DNA of 6,822 nucleotides from JBILVQ01 sp044370375 (lineage in GTDB: Bacteria > Bacteroidota > Bacteroidia > UBA4408), in assembly GCA_044370375.1 (NCBI GenBank), contig JBILVQ010000166.1, forward strand, positions 1 to 6,822. Reading direction: 5' to 3'. Both the position numbers and the translations under genes were made by a program. Positions 1 through 5,752 of this stretch are shown in pieces (within the stretch, counting starts at the first letter, position 1; each line of letters opens with the position of its first letter). A model generated the notes under the pieces. That model was not told the origin of the DNA and ran no database searches. It saw nothing but the letters and a program-made list of their open reading frames with translations.

Positions 1-130
1 TTGTAAACCCTTCTGTGACCTCTGTGTTTTTTTGCTCTGTGGGCTCTGTGGTAAAAAGGTGTGCTAAAAATGCCTTGTTGCCTCGGATTGAAATCCAAGG
101 CTAAAATATCGGCCGTCCCTATGGGACTGC
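1..130 (+). repeat. 130-bp direct repeat, copy 1
   Basis: This block is repeated at 252-381 with a single difference (A at 103, G at 354), an exact offset of 251 bp. It has two parts. The left part carries four TCTGTG hexamers at 12, 21, 36 and 45, spaced 9, 15 and 9 bp. The right part (81-130) is the first of five copies of a 50-bp hairpin core that begins CCTCGGATTGAAATCC and ends in CCCTATGGGACTGC. No credible gene lies in it; the short open frame across it is generated by repeat sequence. The near identity implies recent duplication or gene conversion. The left end may continue beyond the window. Confidence 0.95.
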
Positions 131-251
131 GAGGGACAAATGTGACATGCCTTTTATTTTTTGGGTGGCTGGCGCTTGAGATTAATTTAAGCATTGGCGC
201 AGTAAAAGAATTAGGTTTTTATCACCCGTACCGGGTTAGGTAAATTCAAAA
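131..251. other. Unique spacer between the two 130-bp repeats
   Basis: This 121-bp segment separates the two long direct repeats and is not duplicated elsewhere in the window. It contains a small perfect inverted repeat, ACCCG-TAC-CGGGT (224-236), similar in design to the GTCCC-TAT-GGGAC hairpin of the adjacent cores but with a different sequence. It also has the octamer ATTGGCGC (193-200), which recurs in the tandem units (553-560, 671-678). No gene is supported. It may be a diverged older repeat unit or the original sequence into which repeats spread. Confidence 0.6.
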
Positions 252-381
252 TTGTAAACCCTTCTGTGACCTCTGTGTTTTTTTGCTCTGTGGGCTCTGT
301 GGTAAAAAGGTGTGCTAAAAATGCCTTGTTGCCTCGGATTGAAATCCAAGGCTGAAATATCGGCCGTCCCTATGGGACTGC
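252..381 (+). repeat. 130-bp direct repeat, copy 2
   Basis: Second copy of the block at 1-130, differing only at 354 (G rather than A). Its last 50 bp (332-381) are also the first core of the tandem array that follows, so the long repeat and the tandem array share this segment. The TCTGTG hexamers fall at 263, 272, 287 and 296. Confidence 0.95.
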
Positions 382-775
382 CAATAAAAGTTGTTTGGAT
401 AATTGCAAAAGTTTGGATGAAAGGTTGTGAAGTAATTTGGCTTTAAAGCCTCGGATTGAAATCCGAGGCTGAAATATCGGCCGTCCCTATGGGACTGCCA
501 ATAAAAGTTGTTTGGATAATTGCAAAAGTTTGGATGAAAGCGATGGGAGAAAATTGGCGCCTTGTTGCCTCGGATTGAAATCCAAGGCTGAAATATCGGC
601 CGTCCCTATGGGACTGCCAATAAAAGTTGTTTGGATAATTGCAAAAGTTTGGATGAAAGCATCGCGAAAAATTGGCGCCTTGTTGCCTCGGATTGAAATC
701 CAAGGCTGAAATATCGGCCGTCCCTACAGGACTGCCGGTGGGTGTTGTTTGGTATAGGTTAAATGTTGGGATGAG
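332..775 (+). repeat. Tandem array of ~118-bp hairpin-bearing units (REP/BIME-like)
   Basis: Four cores start at 332, 449, 568 and 686 (periods 117, 119, 118 bp); a fifth, outlying copy starts at 81. After each of the first three array cores the same 42 bp follow without change (382-423, 499-540, 618-659). A short variable stretch then leads into the next core, so the units are near-identical over 92 bp. The last core (686-735) differs (CCCTACAGGAC instead of CCCTATGGGAC) and its downstream part to 775 is degenerate, as expected for an array edge. Each core has two consecutive hairpins. The arrangement resembles bacterial interspersed mosaic elements. No REP-associated transposase gene is present in the window. 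Frames open through the array have repetitive products and are not genes. Confidence 0.93.
439..498 (+). repeat. Best-preserved double-hairpin core
   Basis: In this copy the first hairpin is perfect: 11-bp arms AGCCTCGGATT (447-457) and AATCCGAGGCT (460-470) around GA. It is preceded by, and overlaps, the 12-bp palindrome GGCTTTAAAGCC (439-450). The second hairpin pairs GGCCGTCCC with GGGACTGCC around TAT, with one internal mismatch. In the other four copies one base of the first hairpin is changed (AATCCAAGG), giving a C-A mismatch on this strand but a G-T wobble on the other. That makes the complement the strand on which folding is best kept. Confidence 0.85.
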
Positions 776-780
776 GTTCT

Positions 781-799
781 AAACACAGAGGATGAGAAG
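781..799 (-). repeat. Possible inverted relic of the TCTGTG block
   Basis: Read on the minus strand, these bases give CTTCTCATCCTCTGTGTTT, close to CTTCTGTGACCTCTGTGTTT at 10-29: the ends CTTCT and CCTCTGTGTTT match, with a changed, one-base-shorter middle. It lies just beyond the tandem array, so the repeat field is flanked by weakly inverted ends. The match is short and may be chance. The rest of 776-914 shows no gene or other structure I can support. Confidence 0.3.
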
Positions 800-914
800 T
801 GAATGCGGAGGGTGAATAGAGGGTTAACGAATTTTTGTTTTGGAAAAAGTCAAAAGACATTGCTTAATTGCCTAAAAATCCAAAGCTCATCCAAGAACCT
901 CAATGCTAATTGCA

Positions 915-1478
915 TTAATTCAAATTCGGGTTCTCAGGGAAAAAGCTTAACAAAGCCAAATCCTGTCCCATTCCACGCAAAACCTTTTTCCACAAATCAT
1001 CAATATCCGCATCCATCACCTCTTCTTTCAAAGTAGGTGCAACCACCCAGGAATTCTCTTCAATCTCTTTCTCTAATTGTCCGGGTTCCCAACCTGCATA
1101 GCCAATAAAGAATTTTATCTGACTTTCAGTCACTGTTCCCTCTAAAATCATCTGCTTTAGCGTATTAAAATCTCCACCCCAGTACAATCCCTTCATGATC
1201 TCGCGCGAGCCTTCAATTTGTTCTCCCAAAGTGTGCATGTAGAATAAATTATCGCGACTCACCGGTCCGCCCAAATAGAGTGGTAAATCAATCGTTTCAA
1301 GGTCGGTAACCGCCTCTGCCACCGTTAAATCCACCGCCTTGTTCAAAATGAAACCTACGGTACCTTCCTGATTGTGTTCTGCAATAATGACCACAGAGCG
1401 GTTAAAGAAATTCTCACCGATGGAGGGCTCAGATACCAGAATCCTTCCTTTGTTGGGTTTTAATTCGTTGAGCGGCAT
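915..1478 (-). CDS. YqgE/AlgH (UPF0301, DUF179) family protein
   Basis: A 187-aa cytoplasmic protein, the usual length for this family (E. coli YqgE is also 187 aa by my recollection). Family landmarks in order: GRILVSEP (11-18), FFNRSVVIIAEHNQEG then VGFILNK (24-47), LYLGGPV (68-74), GLYWGGDF (97-104), FIGYAGWEPGQLEKEI (124-139) and LSFFPENPNLN at the C-terminus. The biochemical role is not settled; some members are named AlgH after a proposed effect on alginate synthesis in Pseudomonas, which should not be carried over here. There is no signal peptide or membrane segment. The ATG at 1478 starts directly before the conserved N-terminus, and the leader upstream is A/T-rich with no clear Shine-Dalgarno site. 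The gene stands alone: its 3' end faces the repeat field and its promoter region is shared with the long gap before htpG. No convincing terminator follows. Confidence 0.93.
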   Translation of the reverse strand: MPLNELKPNKGRILVSEPSIGENFFNRSVVIIAEHNQEGTVGFILNKAVDLTVAEAVTDLETIDLPLYLGGPVSRDNLFYMHTLGEQIEGSREIMKGLYWGGDFNTLKQMILEGTVTESQIKFFIGYAGWEPGQLEKEIEENSWVVAPTLKEEVMDADIDDLWKKVLRGMGQDLALLSFFPENPNLN

Positions 1479-1942
1479 AAAACTAAAATTAAAGGTTACT
1501 ACATTTAATTGAACGAGAATGGATGACCAATAGTTCCAGCATCGTTGGGCTTAAGGGAATTGTTTCGGGCTGTTTTTTCCTATTGAATAGTTCAATGCAT
1601 TTTTAATATCGTTCAATGCCATGAATGGATGGACTAATTTTTTACCTATTGAAGCGGTTTCCTGCTGATTATTCATTTAAAAAATTCCATTAAGGTTAAT
1701 GAAGGGTCAATTTTTGTGCGTGAAATTGCCCCTCACCGGTTTTTAGCTTTGCCTTGGAGGGAGGGGCAAGCCCTTGACTGTAATGCCATTCCATGCCGAA
1801 TGGAGCGCTTTGGCTGAGAAAAAGCCATGTGGAAAGGGCCGTAATATCAGCCGGTTGGTCTTTATGTCGCGGAAAAAAGCCAAAATGTCAGCCTTTGGGT
1901 TTTGGCATTTTTTTTGGCACAGGCGCTGAAAAATTATGATTC
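1479..1942. other. 464-bp intergenic region between yqgE-like gene and htpG
   Basis: It separates two divergent genes, so it must carry both promoters, though no good Bacteroidota -33/-7 pair was recognised. On the yqgE side there are short repeats: CCTATTGAA after a T6 run at 1573-1587 and again at 1638-1653, GTTCAATGC at 1590-1598 and 1611-1619, and the palindrome ATTGAA-TAG-TTCAAT (1582-1596). On the htpG side there is a run of inverted repeats: TTGCCCCTC/GAGGGGCAA (1726-1734, 1761-1769), CCATTC/GAATGG (1786-1803), TGGCT/AGCCA (1811-1827) and the terminator-like hairpin at 1879-1906. No open frame here is convincing. Confidence 0.7.
1879..1915 (+). terminator. Terminator-like hairpin just upstream of htpG
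   Basis: GCCAAAA (1879-1885) pairs with TTTTGGC (1900-1906) around 14 nt, followed by A and T8 (1908-1915). This is the form of an intrinsic terminator, and it ends 27 bp before the htpG start codon. A second TTTTGGC (1912-1918) inside and after the T-run, plus CCAAA/TTTGG (1880-1884, 1894-1898), allow competing pairings. It could be a leader attenuator or another structured 5'UTR element of htpG, or a remnant terminator. The stem is short and A/T-rich, so activity is uncertain. Confidence 0.4.
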
Positions 1943-3811
1943 ATGCAAACCGGTAAAATCAACGTACAAACGGAAAATATTTTTCCAATCATTAAAAAGT
2001 TCTTGTATTCTGATCACGAAATTTTTCTTCGTGAATTGGTTTCGAATGCGGTAGATGCCACCCAAAAATTAAAAGCCCTTTCTTCGATGGGCGAATTCAA
2101 AGGTGATGTGGGCGATACAACCATTGAGGTAATATTGCAAAAGGAGGAAGGGAAGTTAATCATCCGCGATCGTGGATTGGGAATGACGGCCGAAGAAATT
2201 GAGAAATACATTACCCAAATTGCCTTTTCAGGGGCCGAAGAATTCATCACCAAATACAAGGATAAAACACCTGAGGCCGGTGCTATCATTGGCCATTTCG
2301 GTCTTGGTTTTTATTCGGCCTTCATGGTGGCCTCTGCTGTTGAAATCAATTCTTTGTCGTTTAAGGAGGGCGCTGAGGCTGCGCATTGGAGTTGTGATGG
2401 AAGTCCGGATTATTTGATTAAAAGCGGTGACCGCAATTTCCGAGGTACCGATGTTATTTTGCACATTGCAGAAGATTCAAAGGATTTTTTAGAAGAAGGA
2501 AAAATCAGCGAATTGCTGAATAAATACTGCAAGTTTTTGCCTGTGTCTATTCAGTTTGGTACCCGCAAGGAAACCCAAACCATTGATGAAAAAGAGGAGC
2601 AGGTTGATGTTCCCAACATCATCAACAATACCAGTCCGGCCTGGACCCGCAAGCCTGCCGATTTGACGGATGAAGATTATCGCAGTTTTTATCATGAATT
2701 GTATCCTTCACAGTTTGAAGAGCCCCTGTTTCATATTCATTTGAATGTGGATTATCCCTTTAATTTGACCGGTGTGTTGTTTTTCCCGAAATTGAAGAAC
2801 AGCATTGAGGTGCAAAAAGATAAGATTCAATTGTATTGCAACCAGGTGTTCGTGACCGATTCGGTGGAGAATATTGTTCCCGATTTCTTAACCCTTTTGC
2901 GCGGTGTGATTGATTCGCCCGATATTCCGCTGAATGTTTCGCGTAGCTATTTGCAAAGTGATTCCAATGTAAAAAAGATTGCGGCACACATTACCAAAAA
3001 AGTGGCCGACAAGCTGGAAGAGTTGTTTAAAAACGACCGCGAAGACTTTGAAAAGAAATGGGAGGAGATTAAAGTCTTGGTTGAATATGGTATGTTGAGC
3101 GAAGAGAAATTTTTTGAAAAGGCCAAGAAGTTTGCTTTGCTCAAAAACATTGACGGCAAATATTTTACCTTGGATGAATACAAGGAGAAAATTGCCGAAA
3201 CCCACAAGGATGTTGATAATCGCGTGGTTTATCTTTATACTTCGAATCCCGATGCACAACATAGTTATGTAGAAGCAGCAAGCGCTAAAGGCTATGATGT
3301 GTTGGTGATGGATAGTCCTTTGTCTTCTCATTTTGTGAATTTTCTGGAAACAAAATTGGAGCAATGTTCTTTTGCAAGGGTAGATGCCGATACCATTGAT
3401 AAACTCATCAAGAAAGAAGAGAACACCATTAGTAAATTATCGGAAGAGGAGAAGACTGCCTTGAAGCCCGTGATTGAGGATGTGGTGGAGAAAGGAAGGT
3501 TTAATGTGGTGTTTGAAAACCTATCGGAAACCGATCAGCCTGTGCTCATTACCTCTCCTGAATTTATGCGAAGGATGAAAGAAATGCAGGCCATGGGTCG
3601 TCAGAATTTCATGGGTAACTTCCCTGATATGTATAACCTGGTGGTGAATGCGAATCATCCTGTCATCAATAAATTGAATGCAGAGAGCAACCCCGAGCGC
3701 AAGAAAGAAATTGCCAAGCAGACCGTAGATTTGGCGATGCTTTCGCAGAATCTTTTGAAAGGGGAGGAGTTGACCAAATTTATTCGCAGGAGTTACGAAA
3801 TGTTGTCCTGA
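1943..3811 (+). CDS. htpG: Molecular chaperone HtpG (bacterial Hsp90)
   Basis: ATP-dependent cytosolic Hsp90 chaperone that helps fold and remodel client proteins, usually with DnaK. At 622 aa it is full length (E. coli about 624). The N-terminal GHKL ATPase domain has FLRELVSNAVDA (28-39; catalytic Glu31, Mg-binding Asn35), IRDRGLGM (74-81; nucleotide-binding Asp76) and the lid-edge glycine motif GHFGLGFYSAF (117-127). The middle domain includes WTRKP (234-238), YPFNLTGVLFFPK (271-283) and the DSPDIPLNVSR stretch with Arg334, the residue that contacts the ATP gamma-phosphate. The C-terminal dimerisation domain runs to the natural end. There is no organellar or signal sequence. The ATG at 1943 begins at the expected family N-terminus (MQTGKINVQTENIFPI) and is preceded by A-rich sequence rather than a strong ribosome site. 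The gene is monocistronic, with a terminator directly downstream. No CIRCE operator is seen; the upstream region is unusually hairpin-rich. Confidence 0.98.
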   Translation: MQTGKINVQTENIFPIIKKFLYSDHEIFLRELVSNAVDATQKLKALSSMGEFKGDVGDTTIEVILQKEEGKLIIRDRGLGMTAEEIEKYITQIAFSGAEEFITKYKDKTPEAGAIIGHFGLGFYSAFMVASAVEINSLSFKEGAEAAHWSCDGSPDYLIKSGDRNFRGTDVILHIAEDSKDFLEEGKISELLNKYCKFLPVSIQFGTRKETQTIDEKEEQVDVPNIINNTSPAWTRKPADLTDEDYRSFYHELYPSQFEEPLFHIHLNVDYPFNLTGVLFFPKLKNSIEVQKDKIQLYCNQVFVTDSVENIVPDFLTLLRGVIDSPDIPLNVSRSYLQSDSNVKKIAAHITKKVADKLEELFKNDREDFEKKWEEIKVLVEYGMLSEEKFFEKAKKFALLKNIDGKYFTLDEYKEKIAETHKDVDNRVVYLYTSNPDAQHSYVEAASAKGYDVLVMDSPLSSHFVNFLETKLEQCSFARVDADTIDKLIKKEENTISKLSEEEKTALKPVIEDVVEKGRFNVVFENLSETDQPVLITSPEFMRRMKEMQAMGRQNFMGNFPDMYNLVVNANHPVINKLNAESNPERKKEIAKQTVDLAMLSQNLLKGEELTKFIRRSYEMLS

Positions 3812-3832
3812 TTCCCTCAAGAAAACTAAAAG

Positions 3833-3860
3833 AAAGCCCTGAATTTTCGGGGCTTTTTTT
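3833..3860 (+). terminator. Bidirectional intrinsic terminator between htpG and convergent gene
   Basis: GCCCTG (3836-3841) pairs with CGGGGC (3848-3853), with one T-G pair, around AATTTT. It is flanked by AAA before and T7 (3854-3860) after, 21 bp beyond the htpG stop. Read from the other strand it also gives a GC stem followed by TTTCTTTT, so it can end the convergent gene too. The stop codon of that gene (TAA, 3859-3861) overlaps the T-run. Confidence 0.85.
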
Positions 3861-4119
3861 ATTGCAATAGGTTGTCCTCAACACTATCGTTTTCGCCGGA
3901 GAGAGGAAACCAATCGATGAGCGTTCCATCGCATTCCGGGGCATTGGGGCAGCAGATAAACTCAAAACCATCGCTAGCCTTGAATACTTTGTAATCGCCT
4001 ACGGTGATAATAGAACCGCAGTGCAGGCATTCGAATTTATCACTGAGCTTGGGTATTTCGGCAAAAGGAAAATGCTCATTGAGGTATTTTTGTTTGTCGG
4101 AAATGAATAGTTCTTTCAT
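3859..4119 (-). CDS. Small zinc-ribbon-like conserved hypothetical protein
   Basis: An 86-aa soluble protein. Cysteines at 31 and 34 (FECLHCGS) and at 56, 57 and 63 (FICCPNAPEC) form a CxxC ... CxxxxxC arrangement about 21 residues apart. This is like the C4 zinc ribbon repeated at the C-terminus of type I topoisomerases, where the second half reads roughly F-x-x-C-x-x-x-P-x-C. A zinc-binding role is inferred; partner and substrate are unknown. No catalytic motif, signal peptide or membrane segment is seen. The N-terminal 30 residues are charged and likely helical; the tail is acidic. It is convergent with htpG and divergent from rluF, so it is probably a single-gene unit. I recall similar small proteins as uncharacterised in Bacteroidota, but cannot confirm this here. 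The ATG at 4119 suits the -7-like site 33 bp upstream. Confidence 0.8.
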   Translation of the reverse strand: MKELFISDKQKYLNEHFPFAEIPKLSDKFECLHCGSIITVGDYKVFKASDGFEFICCPNAPECDGTLIDWFPLSGENDSVEDNLLQ

Positions 4120-4152
4120 CGCTAAAGGGAAATTAAATTAATTTTAAAGGGA

Positions 4153-4160
4153 CAAATATA
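4153..4160 (-). promoter_or_regulatory. Candidate -7 element for the zinc-ribbon gene
   Basis: On the minus strand these bases read TATATTTG, a full match to the Bacteroidota -7 consensus TAnnTTTG. They sit 33 bp upstream of the ATG at 4119, predicting a short leader of roughly 25-30 nt. No clear TTG -33 element is found at the expected distance, so support is partial. The same 111-bp divergent gap must also hold the rluF promoter; TTACTTTG at 4201-4208 is a weaker candidate for that. Confidence 0.35.
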
Positions 4161-4230
4161 AATTTTTGTCCTGTTATGTGGTATTAAGAAAATCATTTGT
4201 TTACTTTGATGCAATTAAGCTGTTTTGTGC

Positions 4231-4974
4231 ATGAAAATTCGTCTCAATAAATACATAAGTGATACAGGTACCTGTTCAAGACGCGAGGCAGATAAATTGA
4301 TTGCCGAAGGCCGGGTTATGGTGAATGGTGGAGTACCTGAATTAGGGACCAAGGTTTCGGATGAAGATGAAATTATTGTGGATGGGGCTTATTTGAGAGC
4401 CAAAGAAAAACCGGTGTACATTGCTTTTCATAAACCCGTTGGGATTACCTGTACCACGGATTTAAAAGACAAGGATAGTTTGTTGCATTATTTGAAATAT
4501 TCGAAAAGAATTTTTCCGGTGGGGAGGTTAGACAAGCCATCGGAGGGATTAATTTTTTTGACCAATGATGGGGATATTGTGAATAAAATTTTGCGTGCCG
4601 GAAATCAGCACGAAAAGGAATATTTGGTGACTGTGCACCGACCGGTGACCCCTGAATTCATTAAAGCAATGGGCAATGGTGTGAATATTCTTGATACGGT
4701 AACAAAGAAGTGTTTTGTGAAACAGGAGGGAAAGAATGTTTTTAAAATCATCCTAACGCAAGGCTTAAATCGGCAAATCAGGAGGATGTGTGAGGTTTTG
4801 GGATATCAGGTTACCCAATTGAAGCGAACCAGAATCATGAATGTGAGTTTGAAGGGCATCAATTACGGAGCATGGCGTTATCTAACAAAAGAAGAGATAG
4901 CCGAAATCAATCGGATGCTTGCTCACTCCAGTAAGACAGAGGAGGCATCGGTGATTGCAGAAGAAATTGATTGA
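4231..4974 (+). CDS. rluF: 23S rRNA pseudouridine(2604) synthase RluF
   Basis: Converts a specific uridine in helix 74 of 23S rRNA (U2604 in E. coli, with U2605 as minor target) to pseudouridine. The 247-aa product has an N-terminal S4 RNA-binding domain (about 1-50: LNKYISDTGTCSRREADKLI, with MVNG following). The RsuA/RluB/E/F catalytic domain comes next: motif I VGRLDKPSEGLIFLTNDGD with catalytic Asp101, motif II EKEYLVTV (128-135) and motif III GLNRQIRRMCEVLGY (178-192). The stretches KILRAGN, VTKKC and RTRIMNVSLKGI are characteristic of RluF rather than RluB, RluE or RsuA. Motif I reads DKPS where E. coli has DKDS; the catalytic Asp is kept. A TTG six bases upstream (4225) is in frame, but ATG 4231 matches the family N-terminus. 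The C-terminal tail (about 232-247) is short, polar and acidic. Single gene. Confidence 0.94.
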   Translation: MKIRLNKYISDTGTCSRREADKLIAEGRVMVNGGVPELGTKVSDEDEIIVDGAYLRAKEKPVYIAFHKPVGITCTTDLKDKDSLLHYLKYSKRIFPVGRLDKPSEGLIFLTNDGDIVNKILRAGNQHEKEYLVTVHRPVTPEFIKAMGNGVNILDTVTKKCFVKQEGKNVFKIILTQGLNRQIRRMCEVLGYQVTQLKRTRIMNVSLKGINYGAWRYLTKEEIAEINRMLAHSSKTEEASVIAEEID

Positions 4975-4995
4975 GGATCTATTGTGATGCCGGGA

Positions 4996-5025
4996 AAATT
5001 TGACCTTTTTTGAGGTTTCAAATTT
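4996..5025 (+). terminator. Inverted repeat after rluF, possible terminator
   Basis: AAATTTGA (4996-5003) and TCAAATTT (5018-5025) are a perfect 8-bp inverted repeat, and ACCT/AGGT (5003-5006, 5013-5016) can extend pairing inside it around TTTTTTG. It lies 21 bp past the rluF stop. The stem is A/T-rich and no T-run follows, so it is not a canonical intrinsic terminator; it may act as a 3'-end stabilising hairpin. Confidence 0.4.
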
Positions 5026-5137
5026 GGGCGTTGAATACCAAAGAACCAGAGGACCGAGCGAGGAAAGAGAGCCAGAAAAGAATTTGCCTTGGTTTTGGCA
5101 GGTTTATTTTTAAATGGTATTTTGGGACCTTTGCGAC

Positions 5138-5157
5138 TTTGTGGGACTAGTGGTCTC
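5138..5157 (+). repeat. Possible diverged TCTGTG-type block with small hairpin
   Basis: TTTGTGGGACTAGTGGT (5138-5154) matches TCTGTGGGCTCTGTGGT of the left repeats (36-52) at 12 of 17 positions. It overlaps a weak hairpin GGGAC/GTCTC (5143-5157, one G-T pair). It is the only element of note besides the hairpin at 4996-5025 in the 205-bp gap between rluF and the next gene. The similarity is suggestive only. Confidence 0.25.
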
Positions 5158-5179
5158 GATAGTATTTTCGGCCCTTAAA

Positions 5180-5752
5180 CTATTTCTTTTTATTCATTTC
5201 TTGAATTCTTGCACTGGTCATTCTCTCCCTTAATCCACCTTCTTTTATAAAAACGCTTTCTAATTGCTTTAGTTGTTGTTTCAGCAGGTAATTACAAATC
5301 TTTATGAGAGTAATCATTGTATTGGCACAGATCTCCGGACTTTCGTGTTCAATAGCTTTAATAAAGGTTTCATAAGTTGGGTTAGGTAAACTTTTGTTCA
5401 TCTCTCTTAGGCGTGCAACTAGACGATGATCTTTATCCCAAATGGGCAACTTATTTGTTCTTAGAAAATCCTCATAATCAATTTGTAGTTCTTCTAAGCT
5501 GGCACGGGCTACATTTGTAAGTATGATTTCTGTTTCCTTCGAGGTGGCCGAGGCCATACTACCTTCTGCGATGTTTTGCTTTCCACTGCGTGCAGCCTGC
5601 ACCATTTGCCCAATTGTACGGTCGTATTTATGAAAGAATCTATTTGTAAAGTACACCGTCCCATCATAAATAATTTCCGCCTTTTGGTAACTGAATAAAT
5701 TGCGGTATCCACCGTGGGTGGGGATAAAGCCTTCTTTATTTACTTTTTTCAT
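5180..5752 (-). CDS. Four-helix-bundle suffix domain protein (S23/IVS-related)
   Basis: A 190-aa soluble protein. The stretch QMVQAARSGKQNIAEGS (49-65), then SKETEIILTNVARASLEEL (71-89) and IDYEDFLR (91-98), is the signature of the four-helix-bundle family related to proteins encoded in 23S rRNA intervening sequences. The long form with the opening GFIPTHGGYRNLFSYQKAEIIYDGTVYF (8-35) matches what I recall as the 'four helix bundle suffix' domain (TIGR04258). The C-terminal half (from about 105) holds further predicted helices, with a basic tail ending KKK. No enzymatic motif is visible and the function is unknown; members are thought to form oligomeric helical bundles. It lies between protein genes, not within an rRNA gene. 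ATG 5752 is chosen because MKKVNKEGFIP matches the family start and A8 lies just upstream. The frame opens 17 codons earlier (5803), but that stretch lacks family character. Confidence 0.9.
   Translation of the reverse strand: MKKVNKEGFIPTHGGYRNLFSYQKAEIIYDGTVYFTNRFFHKYDRTIGQMVQAARSGKQNIAEGSMASATSKETEIILTNVARASLEELQIDYEDFLRTNKLPIWDKDHRLVARLREMNKSLPNPTYETFIKAIEHESPEICANTMITLIKICNYLLKQQLKQLESVFIKEGGLRERMTSARIQEMNKKK

Noticed and set aside
61..709. Short open frames on both strands (61-243, 443-703, 512-709)
   Set aside because: Their translations are products of the repeat units (the same peptide blocks recur), with no protein-like character or start context.
332..735. CRISPR array
   Set aside because: Repeats are 50-92 bp, the intervals between cores are largely identical to each other rather than unique, and no cas gene is present.
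849..858. GTC-AAAA-GAC hairpin followed by T5 on the minus strand
   Set aside because: A three-base-pair stem is too weak to be called a terminator.
902..916. AATGC-TAATT-GCATT hairpin as the yqgE terminator
   Set aside because: Only a 5-bp A/T-rich stem with no T-run after it on the minus strand; it also overlaps the stop codon.
803..1036. Plus-strand 77-codon open frame
   Set aside because: Mostly antisense to the well-supported yqgE-like gene, with low-complexity Ser/Asn-rich content.
1680..1942. CIRCE heat-shock operator upstream of htpG
   Set aside because: No TTAGCACTC-N9-GAGTGCTAA or close variant is present; the inverted repeats there have other sequences.
2888..3364. 158-codon minus-strand open frame inside htpG
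   Set aside because: Antisense shadow of an intact, conserved htpG; no family resemblance.
4225..4230. TTG start for rluF two codons upstream
   Set aside because: ATG at 4231 gives the expected MKIRLNKYIS family N-terminus and is the preferred codon.
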